From Thalassobaculum fulvum (lineage in GTDB: Bacteria > Pseudomonadota > Alphaproteobacteria > Thalassobaculales > Thalassobaculaceae): a stretch of DNA of 64,000 nucleotides. Location of the stretch: the NCBI RefSeq assembly GCF_014652915.1, contig NZ_BMZS01000005.1:1-64000 (forward strand). The letters are read 5' to 3'. Position numbers and translations under genes: made by a program. Shown piece by piece: positions 1-8,329 of this stretch; the stretch's first letter is position 1; each line of letters opens with the position of its first letter. The notes under the pieces were generated by a model. The model was not told the DNA's origin, made no database searches, and saw nothing but the letters and a program-made list of their open reading frames with translations.

Positions 1-65
1 CTCTGCCTCCAAATCCAGATCGCGAACAACTCCTCGCCATCTCGAAACGGTGGCCCGCGCATACA

Positions 66-172
66 GGAATGACGACAGGGGAGGACCGCGCTCGCTTTCG
101 GGCAATCCCTCTTTTTCGTCATTCCGGACGGATGCGCCCCTATTGGCGCAGCCGAGCCGGAACCCACAAGGC
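66..172. repeat. Dispersed palindromic element, partial copy 1
   Basis: Bases 1-189 hold no convincing gene. They contain an inverted pair, GGAATGACG (66-74) and CGTCATTCC (117-125), followed by GAGCCGGAACCCAC (154-167). The same modules, with both outer arms present, occur at 19406-19533. Here the left outer arm is not recognisable, so this copy looks truncated or diverged. It probably is a mobile or spreading intergenic palindrome rather than a terminator, because no T-tract follows. Confidence 0.6.
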
Positions 173-189
173 GACGAGCGCGCCAGACC

Positions 190-654
190 CTAAAGGACCT
201 GGAACACCCGGTAGATCGGGCCGCTCGGCTCGCGCCGCCCGGTGGCGACGAAGACCGCCTTGTTCATCCAGGCGTACTTGCCGTCGGCGGCGGTCTCGAA
301 GAACGGGGCGGTGCGGAAATACAGCAGGCTCGGATCGACCGGCTCGCCGGCCGCCAGCTTGGCCATGACGTCGGCCGGGCCGTGTCGCAGGCCCTTGTAG
401 GTCATGTAGATCAGCGCCCCGTCGTCGGTCTGCATGGTAAGCCGGACGTCGAGCTGGGTGACCCCGTCGGTCCGGTTCAGGATCCAGTCGCCGCCACCGT
501 CGTGCACCGTGCCCCTCAGCTTCGGCCCCTCGAAGGTGCCGTCGGTGACCCGGGCGATCCGCCGGTCGCCGTACTGGGTGTTGCCGAGGGCGGTCAGCGG
601 CATGGCGACGCTGAGGCGCATCTCCATCACGAACTCGGTCTGGATCTCGGACAT
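190..654 (-). CDS. DUF3237 domain-containing protein
   Basis: The 154-residue protein matches the DUF3237 (UPF0311) family along its whole length, a small beta-barrel-like family of unknown biochemical role. Seen features are an N-terminal FVMEMRLSV strand, a central GGGDW turn and a C-terminal YAWMNKAVFVATGRR segment typical of the family. The ATG at 654 has GGGGAG upstream. It starts 17 bases after the stop of the dehydratase gene at 672-2396 on the same strand, so the two are almost certainly cotranscribed. A role in the same catabolic step is possible but unproven. Confidence 0.85.
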   Translation of the reverse strand: MSEIQTEFVMEMRLSVAMPLTALGNTQYGDRRIARVTDGTFEGPKLRGTVHDGGGDWILNRTDGVTQLDVRLTMQTDDGALIYMTYKGLRHGPADVMAKLAAGEPVDPSLLYFRTAPFFETAADGKYAWMNKAVFVATGRREPSGPIYRVFQVL

Positions 655-671
655 CGGTATCGCTCCCCTCG

Positions 672-2396
672 TTATTCCACCGACCGCAGGAAGTCGAAGT
701 CGACGCCGCCGTCGGCCTGCAGCACGTGGTCCATGTAGATCTTGCGGTAGCCGCGCTTGAAGGTCGGCTGCACGGCCTGCGGGGTGGCGGCGGCCCGGCG
801 CTCCTCGAGCTCCGCCTCGTCGACCAGCAGGTCGAGCCTGCGGTCCTTGACCGACAGCCGGATGCGGTCGCCGGTACGGACCAGGCCGAGCGGGCCGCCG
901 TCGGCAGCCTCCGGTGTGACGTGCAGCACGATGGTGCCGAACGCCGTCCCGCTCATCCGGGCGTCGGAGATCCGCACCATGTCCTTCAGGCCCTGGCGCG
1001 CCAGCTTCTTCGGGATCGGCAGGTAGCCGGCCTCGGGCATGGCGGCCGGGCTCTTCGGGCCGGCGTTCTGCAGCACCATGATGTCGTCGGGCATGATGTC
1101 GAGGTCGGGGTCGTCGACCCGCGCCGCCATGTCCTCGAGCGACGAGAACACCACCGCCCGGCCCTCCTTCTCGAACAGGGTCGGGTCGGCGGCCGAGCGC
1201 TTCAGGATGGCGCCGCGCGGGGCCAGGCTGCCGAAAAGCGCGACCAGCCCGCCCATCTCCTGGAACGGCTTGTCGAACGGCCGCACGATCTCGTGGTCGA
1301 CCCAGCCGGTATGGGCCTCCAGCCGCTCGCCCAGGGTCTCGCCGGTAATGGTCATGGCGTCCAGGTGCAGCAGGTGCTTCAGCTCCTTCAGCACCCCGAC
1401 CAGCCCGCCGGCGGCGAACAGGTCCTCCATGTAGTGGGCGCCGGTCGGCTTGAGGTCGACCAGCACCGGGGTCTCGTCGGACATGACGTTCAGCCGGTCC
1501 AGCGGCACCGGGATGCCGAGCCGGCCGGCGATCGCCGTCAGGTGCACGATGGCGTTGGTCGAGCCGCCGATGGCGAGCAGCACCCGCAGTGCGTTCTCGA
1601 CGGACTTCGGCGTGATGATGTCGCGCGGCAGCAGCCGGCCCTTGCCCTTGGCGACGGCTAGCTGCATCGCCCGGGCACCGGAGGCCTCGGCGGCGCGCAG
1701 CCGGTCGGCGTGGACCGCCGGGATCGCCGCGGTGCCCGGCAGCATGATGCCGAGCGCCTCGCCGATGCAGGCCATGGTGCTGGCGGTGCCCATCACCGCG
1801 CAGGTGCCGGCCGTGGTGGCCAGGCTGCCCTCGATCCGGCGGATGCCGGGCTCGTCGACCTCGCCGGCCCGGAACTTCGCCCAGAACCGCCGGCAGTCGG
1901 TGCAGGCACCCAGCCGCTCGCCGTCGTAGGGCGAGGTGAGCATCGGGCCGACCGCGACGTACACCACCGGCACCTCGGCGTTGGCCGCGCCCATCAGCTG
2001 GGCCGGCAGGGTCTTGTCGCAGCCGCCGATCACCACGACCGCGTCCATCGGCTGGGCGCGGATCATCTCCTCCACGTCCATGCTCATCAGGTTGCGGTAC
2101 ATCAGCGAGGTCGGGTTCAGGAAGGTCTCGCCGAGCGAGATCGTCGGGAACTCGATCGGCAGGCCGCCGGCCGCCAGCACGCCGCGCTTGGTGGCCTCGA
2201 CCAGCTCCGGCATCAGCCGGTGGCAGTTGTTGTAGCCGCTGCCCGAGCTGCAGATGCCGACGACGGGCTTCGACAGCATCTCGCGGCTGTAGCCCATGGA
2301 CGACGCCATCGAGCGGCGCAGGTACAGGCTGAATTCGTTGTCGCCGTAGTTGGTGAGCCCGCGGCCGAGGCCGAGCGGTGCGTTGTCGTCGGTCAT
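672..2396 (-). CDS. IlvD/Edd family dehydratase
   Basis: A 574-residue dihydroxy-acid or sugar-acid dehydratase, which removes water from a 2,3-dihydroxy acid using an iron-sulfur cluster. The three family cluster cysteines are visible: C58 (in GYNNCH), C126 (GGCDKT) and C199 (AGTCAVMG). The C-terminal DARMSG and FKRGYRK motifs are also present. Around C58 the sequence is ICSSGSGYNNCH rather than the usual NTW-x-x-x-x-PCH, so it belongs to the sugar-acid dehydratase side of the family more than to branched-chain IlvD; this assignment is inference. The ATG at 2396 has AGGAGG seven bases upstream. It is cotranscribed with the DUF3237 gene and has a paralogue at 55459-57183. Confidence 0.9.
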   Translation of the reverse strand: MTDDNAPLGLGRGLTNYGDNEFSLYLRRSMASSMGYSREMLSKPVVGICSSGSGYNNCHRLMPELVEATKRGVLAAGGLPIEFPTISLGETFLNPTSLMYRNLMSMDVEEMIRAQPMDAVVVIGGCDKTLPAQLMGAANAEVPVVYVAVGPMLTSPYDGERLGACTDCRRFWAKFRAGEVDEPGIRRIEGSLATTAGTCAVMGTASTMACIGEALGIMLPGTAAIPAVHADRLRAAEASGARAMQLAVAKGKGRLLPRDIITPKSVENALRVLLAIGGSTNAIVHLTAIAGRLGIPVPLDRLNVMSDETPVLVDLKPTGAHYMEDLFAAGGLVGVLKELKHLLHLDAMTITGETLGERLEAHTGWVDHEIVRPFDKPFQEMGGLVALFGSLAPRGAILKRSAADPTLFEKEGRAVVFSSLEDMAARVDDPDLDIMPDDIMVLQNAGPKSPAAMPEAGYLPIPKKLARQGLKDMVRISDARMSGTAFGTIVLHVTPEAADGGPLGLVRTGDRIRLSVKDRRLDLLVDEAELEERRAAATPQAVQPTFKRGYRKIYMDHVLQADGGVDFDFLRSVE

Positions 2397-2543
2397 GAGC
2401 GTTCCTCCTGGCCGCGATCCTAGGCGGACGCGGGGCGCCGGGGGAAGCCCGGATGCCGGGTCATTGGTGCCGGGTCGTCATATCAATCGTGATTCGGCGC
2501 ATCGCCCGAACGGGGGAGGCCGCGCCGCGCCCGCCGCCTAAAA

Positions 2544-2573
2544 TCGATGGCTGGATGCGGCCTCGTGTATAAT
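2544..2573 (+). promoter_or_regulatory. Probable sigma-70 promoter
   Basis: A perfect TATAAT (2568-2573) lies 18 bases after TCGATG (2544-2549). Transcription would begin near 2580, inside the longer open frame that begins at 2578, which supports translation from the ATG at 2644. Confidence 0.5.
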
Positions 2574-2643
2574 CGCGATGGTTGCGCCAAGTGGCCGCCT
2601 GGAGGCCCGGCGAACGTCGCCGGCGGGTGAAGCGGAGGGACAC

Positions 2644-3588
2644 ATGACCAACTTCACGGCGATCGTGGATGTCGCGATCGGCATGAGCCTGATCTATCTC
2701 GGCGTGAGCCTGTACGTCACGATCATGAACGAGTTCATCGCGCAGAAGCTGCAGTTGCGCGGCAAGCAGCTCGCCGAGGACCTGACCAAGCTGATCGACG
2801 ACGAGAAGCTCAGGGCGGCCCTGCAGGCGAACCCGGCCCTGGCACCGTTTCTCACCCCGAACGGCAAGCCCGGTTCCTACGTCGATCCCGACATCGTCGC
2901 CCGGGTGCTGATCGGGGCGGCGCGCGGTGCCGAGGCGACGGCCGCGACGATGGACGACCTGGTCAAGGCCATCAACGGACTCGAAGGCGACACGAGCCTG
3001 AAGAAGCAGCTGCAGGCGATCGCGCAGAGCGCATCGAACGATGTGGAGAAGTTCATCGGCGCGGTCGGCCACTGGGTCGACCAGTCGCTCACCATGATGG
3101 GCGAGGTCTACAAGCAGCGGATCAAGCTGATCAGCTTCGGGATCGGGCTGTTCGCCGCCGTGGCGTTCAACATCCAGACGCTCGACGTCGCCAGCTTCCT
3201 GTACAGGAACAAGGAGGCCCGCGAGGCGATCGTGGCGGTCGCGGAGCAGTTCACCGACCAGACCTCGAAGGAGACCTTCGACAAGTGCCTGGGGCTCGGT
3301 GCCGCGGACCGGGCCGCCGACAAGACCTGCAAGCCGATTCTCGGGCTGGTCACCGCCGTCGAGGGCGGCAACGAGACCTTCGGGAAGCTGCCGATCTTCT
3401 GGATGGACTGGGACTCGGCCAGGAAGCAGATCTTTCCGTCCACCGGAGGAGGCACGGGCTGGCTGCTGAACTGGCTGGGCTGGCTGATCACGGCCCTGGC
3501 GGTGTCCCTGGGCGCGCCGTTCTGGTTCGACCTGTTGAACCGGCTGGTGAACCTGCGCCGCGGCGTGCAGCCGCGCAAGACCGCCTGA
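2644..3588 (+). CDS. Uncharacterised membrane protein
   Basis: A 314-residue protein with no assigned function. Three likely membrane segments are seen: about residues 8-28, 157-175 and 285-305. Between the first two is a long, mostly helical soluble region, and a Cys-containing loop precedes the last segment. The C-terminus has a conserved-looking LGAPFWFDLLNRLVNLRR stretch. I recognise the style from widespread unannotated bacterial proteins but cannot name a role. The start at 2644 is chosen because CGGAGGGA lies directly upstream and the likely promoter -10 box is at 2568. The gene stands alone between an operon on the opposite strand and a convergent DUF4396 gene. Confidence 0.75.
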   Translation: MTNFTAIVDVAIGMSLIYLGVSLYVTIMNEFIAQKLQLRGKQLAEDLTKLIDDEKLRAALQANPALAPFLTPNGKPGSYVDPDIVARVLIGAARGAEATAATMDDLVKAINGLEGDTSLKKQLQAIAQSASNDVEKFIGAVGHWVDQSLTMMGEVYKQRIKLISFGIGLFAAVAFNIQTLDVASFLYRNKEAREAIVAVAEQFTDQTSKETFDKCLGLGAADRAADKTCKPILGLVTAVEGGNETFGKLPIFWMDWDSARKQIFPSTGGGTGWLLNWLGWLITALAVSLGAPFWFDLLNRLVNLRRGVQPRKTA

Positions 3589-3604
3589 GCCGGGACGCGA
3601 TCGG

Positions 3605-4261
3605 TCAGGCGGCCAGCTCGCGCGGGTCGTGCATGCCTTCCTTCACGCCCCAGCGGATCAGCAGGACGTTGACCGGATAGGCGGCCACCAGACCGGCGGT
3701 CAGCGAGACGATCAGGGCGGACCAGAACAGCGGGTCGGCCATGGTCGCGGAGCGAGCGAGCAGCAGGTCGACCCCGATCGCCACGACCTCCATCACCGTG
3801 ATCGAGGCGGTCTCCGAGTAGAAGGCGTCGCGCACGGCAACCGCCGGCGTGACGCCCTCCTGCATCAGCGGGCCGGCGGTCAGCGCGAAGCCGGCGACGT
3901 AGGCCAGCACGAAGGTGGTCCCGGCGGCCCACCAGGTGCCGAGCGACAGCAGGCCGACGGTGACCAGCACGCCGGCGATCTCGCCGAGGCCGCAGCCCGA
4001 GTAGCAGTGTGCGACCGACCGGGCGCCGCGCCGCCACATGCTGTCGCGGGCGATCTGCTTGCGGCCGGCGGTCCAGTAGATCCACAGGCCCAGCGGACCG
4101 GAATAGGCGACCGTGAAAATCCACACGAACTGCATCAGGCCCGCGATTTCGGGGTTGCGGGTCCGCAGGTCGCGCAGCAACCACAGCACGCAGGTCGCCG
4201 TGACGGCCAGCCACAGGCCGACCAGCCACCATTGGTCCAGGAACGTCCTGATCTCGTTCAT
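3605..4261 (-). CDS. DUF4396 domain-containing membrane protein
   Basis: A 218-residue integral membrane protein of the DUF4396 family. The diagnostic loop HCYSGCGLGEIAG (about residues 78-90) is flanked by hydrophobic segments, giving about five or six membrane passes. The paired Cys and His residues in that loop suggest metal or redox chemistry, but no function is established. The ATG at 4261 is preferred over the longer open frame because a GGGAG lies upstream and the extra N-terminus reads as non-coding. It is convergent with the gene ending at 3588. Confidence 0.8.
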   Translation of the reverse strand: MNEIRTFLDQWWLVGLWLAVTATCVLWLLRDLRTRNPEIAGLMQFVWIFTVAYSGPLGLWIYWTAGRKQIARDSMWRRGARSVAHCYSGCGLGEIAGVLVTVGLLSLGTWWAAGTTFVLAYVAGFALTAGPLMQEGVTPAVAVRDAFYSETASITVMEVVAIGVDLLLARSATMADPLFWSALIVSLTAGLVAAYPVNVLLIRWGVKEGMHDPRELAA

Positions 4262-4331
4262 CGGTTTCTCATCTCCCGTTCCGGCAACGCGGAGGACCTG
4301 CCGCGGTTCCGGAACGGGAAAGGGGGCCGGC

Positions 4332-4691
4332 CTATGCCGAAGGTTCGCGGGGCGGGTGCAGCCGTTGCAGTTCCATGGCATGGAACAGCGCCGCCTGGTC
4401 GCCGTGCTCCGGGCCGAAGTACAGGCCGAGCTCGGCGGCCAGGCGGAAGAACCCGGGGGCCGGCAGGCCACCACGCTTGGCCGACACCGCCACGGCGGCG
4501 AGCAGCGGCCGGCCGGCGGCGTGATCGGCGCGCATCAGGTCCTCGAGTGCGTCGGTGATCCGGTGGATCGCCCGCGGCGGCCCGAGCCCGGCGGCGCTCG
4601 CCAGCTCCAGATAGGTCAGGGTGACGCCACGGCGCGCTGCATCCTCCAGGATCGGGCGCAGGCGGTCGGCGAGGGCGGCGGAGTCGGTCAC
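4332..4691 (-). CDS. Small conserved hypothetical protein
   Basis: A 119-residue soluble protein starting at a GTG (4691). The N-terminal part, about residues 20-55, is helical and looks like a winged-helix fragment (TYLELASAAGL). A conserved-looking AKRGGLPAPGFFRLAAELG block follows at about residues 71-89. I do not recognise a named family. It lies upstream of the DUF4396 gene on the same strand (70-base gap), and back to back with plsC at 4733. Confidence 0.65.
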   Translation of the reverse strand: MTDSAALADRLRPILEDAARRGVTLTYLELASAAGLGPPRAIHRITDALEDLMRADHAAGRPLLAAVAVSAKRGGLPAPGFFRLAAELGLYFGPEHGDQAALFHAMELQRLHPPREPSA

Positions 4692-4732
4692 GGCATCTGG
4701 CGCTTTGGGCGGCGGCTCGCTATAGCCGAGGG

Positions 4733-5452
4733 ATGATCCTCGTCAGAAGTCTCCTGTTCAACATCCTGTTCTACGCCTTCACGCTGCTGGTGGGGGTGTT
4801 CGGCCTGCCGTCGTTCCTGTTCGGCCGCAGGGCGGTGCAGAAGGTCTCGCGGTTTTGGTCGGGCACGCTGGTGGCGATGGCCCGCGTCGTCGCCGGCATC
4901 GACGTCGAGCTGCGCGGCACCGAGTACCTGCCGAAGGGCGCGGCGATCGTCGCGGCCAAGCACCAGTCGGCCTGGGAGACCCTGTACTTCACCGAGCTGC
5001 TCGACCGGCCGGCGGCGGTCATGAAGCAGGAGCTGGTCAGGGTGCCGATCGTCGGCCCGTACATGCGGGCGATGGAGATGATCCCGGTCGACCGCAAGGC
5101 CGGCGCCAAGGCGCTGCGGCAGATGGTCGAGGACGCCCGCGCGGCGGCGGCGACCGGCCGGGCGATCCTGATCTTCCCGCAGGGCACCCGGGTGGCCCCG
5201 GGGACGAAGGCGCCTTACCACCCGGGGACCGCGGCGCTCTATGTCGGGCTCGGCCTGCCGGTGGTCCCGGTCGCGCTGAACTCCGGGATGTACTGGTCGC
5301 GCAACGCGTTCTGGAAGCGGCCCGGCCGGATCGTGGTGGAGTTCCTGCCGCCGATCCCGCCCGGCCTCGACCGCAAGGCGTTCATGGCCCGGCTCGAGGA
5401 GACCCTGGAGACCGCGACCGACCGGCTCGAGGCCGAGGCCCGCGGCGAGTAG
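4733..5452 (+). CDS. plsC: 1-acyl-sn-glycerol-3-phosphate acyltransferase
   Basis: A 239-residue PlsC/LPLAT protein that acylates lysophosphatidate to phosphatidate at the inner membrane. The catalytic H-x4-D/E motif is H77QSAWE82, with Glu in place of the more common Asp. The glycerophosphate-binding motif is FPQGTR at 148-153, a variant of FPEGTR. One hydrophobic N-terminal anchor spans residues 5-30. The length is normal for the family. The Shine-Dalgarno sequence is weak and close (GAGGG). It is convergent with the DUF2501 gene at 5456, leaving only three bases between stops. Confidence 0.93.
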   Translation: MILVRSLLFNILFYAFTLLVGVFGLPSFLFGRRAVQKVSRFWSGTLVAMARVVAGIDVELRGTEYLPKGAAIVAAKHQSAWETLYFTELLDRPAAVMKQELVRVPIVGPYMRAMEMIPVDRKAGAKALRQMVEDARAAAATGRAILIFPQGTRVAPGTKAPYHPGTAALYVGLGLPVVPVALNSGMYWSRNAFWKRPGRIVVEFLPPIPPGLDRKAFMARLEETLETATDRLEAEARGE

Positions 5453-5455
5453 CGC

Positions 5456-5923
5456 TCAGCCGCCGAGGAAGCTGGAGACTGCCCGGTCGGCGATGGCGCC
5501 GCAGACCTTGCGGCCGATCACGCCCTTGAGCTTGCTGAGGTCGAACGAGCCGCCGTCGCCGGCCTGCAGGATGCCGGACAGGCCGCTGAGATACCCGCTG
5601 TCCTGGGACGCCGCCGGCTGACCGCCGATCTTGCTGAGCAGCCGGTCCTTCACCGTGGTGGCGGTGTCCGGGGCATAGCCCTGCTGCTGGCAGTAGGCCA
5701 GCGCCCCGGCGGTGTTCTGCGGGCTGGCCAGCGAGGTCGAGCCCGAGGACAGGCCGCTCAGCAGCGAGCCGCCGGAGGACGACGAGGACGATGACTGCCC
5801 CGAGAGCATCCCGCCGCCGATCTTCGACAGGTCGTTGAGGCTCTGGGCCGCGACCGGGGCGGGTGCGGTCGCCAGCAGCGCGGCCGCGAGCACGGGAGCG
5901 GCAAGGGTACGGCGGATGGTCAT
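5456..5923 (-). CDS. DUF2501 domain-containing secreted protein
   Basis: A 155-residue protein with a clear Sec signal peptide (residues 1-26, cleavage after VAA or AQ). A serine/glycine-rich low-complexity region follows (about 43-65), then the DUF2501 (YjjA-like) domain with two cysteines (in AYCQQQGY and GRKVCGAI). It is probably periplasmic; function unknown. GGAGACC lies before the ATG at 5923. It starts 27 bases after the stop of the phosphoesterase-like gene and is likely cotranscribed with it. Confidence 0.8.
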   Translation of the reverse strand: MTIRRTLAAPVLAAALLATAPAPVAAQSLNDLSKIGGGMLSGQSSSSSSSGGSLLSGLSSGSTSLASPQNTAGALAYCQQQGYAPDTATTVKDRLLSKIGGQPAASQDSGYLSGLSGILQAGDGGSFDLSKLKGVIGRKVCGAIADRAVSSFLGG

Positions 5924-5950
5924 CTCGGTCTCCAGTGGGTGCGGAAGCGG

Positions 5951-6970
5951 TCAGTAGCGGCAGGCGGCCGGCAGCGTCGGGCCGTCGTCCAGCAGGCTGC
6001 TCACCCGGAACGGCCTGGCCGCATCGCCGGGCTCGATGTCGACGACGGCGATGGCCGGCGGCGAGCTGAAATCGCCCCAGGCGTTCAGCCGCCAGAACAG
6101 CCGGCGGCCGTCGGCGGAGTCGATCGGCTCCAGGCAGGCCGGGTTGGTGTCGCCGTGCACCAGCAGCACCGGCCCGGCGAAACCCAGGGCCTCGCCGACC
6201 AGCGCCCGGCAGGTCGGCGCGAACGGCGAGCTCGCCAGGCAGCGGGCCAGCGGGTCCGCCGGGGCCGGCTTGCCGGGATCGACATATTTCGGGTTGAACG
6301 GGTCGACCTGCATGGCGATCACGACCGCCTTCGCACCGGATTGCCGGGCGGCCCGGAAGGTCTCGGCCAGCCACACCCGGTTGGCCTGGTCGCGGGCGTC
6401 GGCGAGCGCCCAGGCCAGTTGCTTGTCGTCCAGCTCGATCTGGGCGCGGCCGTTGGCGGTGCCGACCACGTGGAGCGTGGCGAACTGCACGCCGCCGGTC
6501 GCCCACATGGCGTTCTCCGGCTGGCCGTGCTGGGCGCGCCAGCGCCATTGCCGGTCGATCCCCGGCGGCGGTGTCTCGAAGTGGATGCGGCGCAAGGCGT
6601 CGAGCCGGCCGAGCTCCGACACCGGGTGCGACAGCTGCTTGCGGTCGCAGTCGGTCCAGTCGTTGTCGCCGGGGGTCGGGATCACCGGCCTGCGGAAGCC
6701 CTCGCGCCACATCCTGCGCTGGCGGACCTGCCAGTCGTCGGCGCAGGCGGTTTCCGGCCGGCCGAGGTCGCCGACGCTGATCACGAAGTCGACGCCGGCG
6801 TCGCCGGCGAGCCGCGCGGACGCCGGGCCGTCCAGGAACGCCTGGTCGGCGTCGGTGTAGGGCATGTCGCCGTACACCGCGAAGCGCGGGCCGTCGGCCA
6901 GGGCCGGTACGGCCATGGACAGCAGGGCGAGGGCCGGGACGATCGTGGCAAGTCTCGCTGACGCAATCAT
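5951..6970 (-). CDS. Secreted metallophosphoesterase-like protein
   Basis: A 339-residue protein with a signal peptide (residues 1-25, ending ALADG). Calcineurin-like phosphoesterase motifs follow: YGDMPYTD near 34, SVGDLG near 64, PTPGDNDW near 98 and a late LLVHGDTN. The first motif lacks the usual D-x-H, so metal binding may differ from the standard family; activity is uncertain. The ATG at 6970 has AGGGAGG upstream; the longer open frame upstream overlaps the dgcN-like gene and is rejected. It likely acts in the periplasm. Confidence 0.75.
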   Translation of the reverse strand: MIASARLATIVPALALLSMAVPALADGPRFAVYGDMPYTDADQAFLDGPASARLAGDAGVDFVISVGDLGRPETACADDWQVRQRRMWREGFRRPVIPTPGDNDWTDCDRKQLSHPVSELGRLDALRRIHFETPPPGIDRQWRWRAQHGQPENAMWATGGVQFATLHVVGTANGRAQIELDDKQLAWALADARDQANRVWLAETFRAARQSGAKAVVIAMQVDPFNPKYVDPGKPAPADPLARCLASSPFAPTCRALVGEALGFAGPVLLVHGDTNPACLEPIDSADGRRLFWRLNAWGDFSSPPAIAVVDIEPGDAARPFRVSSLLDDGPTLPAACRY

Positions 6971-7005
6971 CCCGGTCCCTCCCTGTAGGGTTGTCGCGGC
7001 CGGTG

Positions 7006-8013
7006 TTACCCCGCCAGCAACCGGTCGACGATCGGCGCCACGCCGTCCTTCAGCGGGTCGACCACCGGCAGGCCGGTCTGCTCGGCGGTCTTCGCCTTGA
7101 ACGCCGCCGCCTCGTCGGCCGAGACGTTCGAGGTGTTCAGGCTGACGCCGACGAACTTCACGTCCTCGTTCACCATCTTGGCCATGTGCAGGATTGTGTC
7201 CATGGCGGTCGGGATCTCCGGCACCGGATAGTCCGGCAGGCCGCGCATGTGCGGGCGGCCGATCTCGTGGCACATCACCAGGGCGTCGGCCTGGGCGCCG
7301 TGGATCAGGCCGAGGGTCACGCCGGAGTAGGAAACGTTGTACAGCGAGCCCTGGCCCTCGATCAGGTCCCAGTGGTCCTCGCTGTTGGCCGGCGCCAGGG
7401 TCTCGACGCAGCCGGAGATGAAGTCGGCGATCACCGCGTCGATCGAGGCGCCTTCGCCGGCGATGAAGATGCCGGTCTGGCCGGTCGCGCGGAAGTCGGC
7501 GTTCAGGCCGCGCGCCCGCATCTCTTTCTCGATGGCCAGCGTGGTGAACATCTTGCCGACCGACACGTCGGTGCCGACGGTCAGCAGCCGCTTGCCCGGG
7601 CGCGGCTTGCCGCTGGCGACCGGGTAGTCGCGGCTCGGGTGCCGGACGTCGAACAGCTTGCGGCCGTTGCGCTCCGCCGCGTCCTTCAGGGACGGAATGG
7701 CGGTGATCTTGGTGTGCAGCCCGGACGCGATGTCCATGCCGAGGCCCAGCGCCTTCACCAGCTCGACGATCCAGGACTCGGGAATGAAGCCGCCGCGGTT
7801 GGCGACGCCCAGGATGACGGTCTTCGCCCCCTGGGCGGCCGCCTCCTCGATGCTCACGTCGGGCAGGCCGAGATCCGCCTTGCAGCCCGGCAGCCGGAAC
7901 TGGCCGATGCACCACTCCGGGCGCCAGACCTTCACCCCGTTGGCGGTCTTCGCCGCCAGCTGATCGGGTGCGTCGCCCAGGAACAGAAGATACGGATGCT
8001 GGATCGTCGCCAC
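7006..8013 (-). CDS. dgcN: DUF1611 protein, DgcN-like N-acetyltransferase
   Basis: A 335-residue DUF1611 protein. Characterised members (DgcN) acetylate D-glutamate, and a partner enolase-superfamily enzyme (DgcA) then epimerises the product. A P-loop-like GTDVSVGK at 147-154 is visible, as is the N-terminal PYLLFLGD. The C-terminal half carries the conserved NSEDHWDLIEGQGSL segment. The GTG at 8013 is chosen because GAGGGGG lies upstream and the family starts there. The usual DgcA partner is not adjacent; an epimerase candidate is at 16078. The D-glutamate role is inferred from the family. Confidence 0.8.
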   Translation of the reverse strand: MATIQHPYLLFLGDAPDQLAAKTANGVKVWRPEWCIGQFRLPGCKADLGLPDVSIEEAAAQGAKTVILGVANRGGFIPESWIVELVKALGLGMDIASGLHTKITAIPSLKDAAERNGRKLFDVRHPSRDYPVASGKPRPGKRLLTVGTDVSVGKMFTTLAIEKEMRARGLNADFRATGQTGIFIAGEGASIDAVIADFISGCVETLAPANSEDHWDLIEGQGSLYNVSYSGVTLGLIHGAQADALVMCHEIGRPHMRGLPDYPVPEIPTAMDTILHMAKMVNEDVKFVGVSLNTSNVSADEAAAFKAKTAEQTGLPVVDPLKDGVAPIVDRLLAG

Positions 8014-8329
8014 GGATACCCCCTCGCAACGGAAAGACGCCGGTCGCAGGGCGGCCGGCTGACTGGGACGGCGGCCCGGCGCCGGGGGACCCCGGTGGCG
8101 GCCGCGTTTCGGCGAGAAAATAGAACGGACCGCGGCCGAGCACCACCGCGAACGCTGGTCCCGGAAGCATGGCAGGCACCCGCGCGCCGAGGGGATGGCA
8201 GGCGGGGGCCGGATCCGGCCGGCAGCGGTCGGTCCTGGACGAGCTTCCGGTCGATCTGCGGCACCTCTGCGGCCAGCCGGTCGCCCCGGATGATCGGGAC
8301 GTAGCACTCCGGCACCATGGCCTCGCCGC
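8014..8329. other. 316-base intergenic region, possible coding remnant
   Basis: No complete gene is seen between the DUF1611 gene and the transporter receptor gene. On the minus strand, an ATG at 8318 opens about 30 codons with gene-like third-position bias (MVPECYVPIIRGDRLAAEV), after which the frame reads as random sequence. It may be a decayed gene end or chance. No terminator with a T-tract was seen. Confidence 0.25.
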
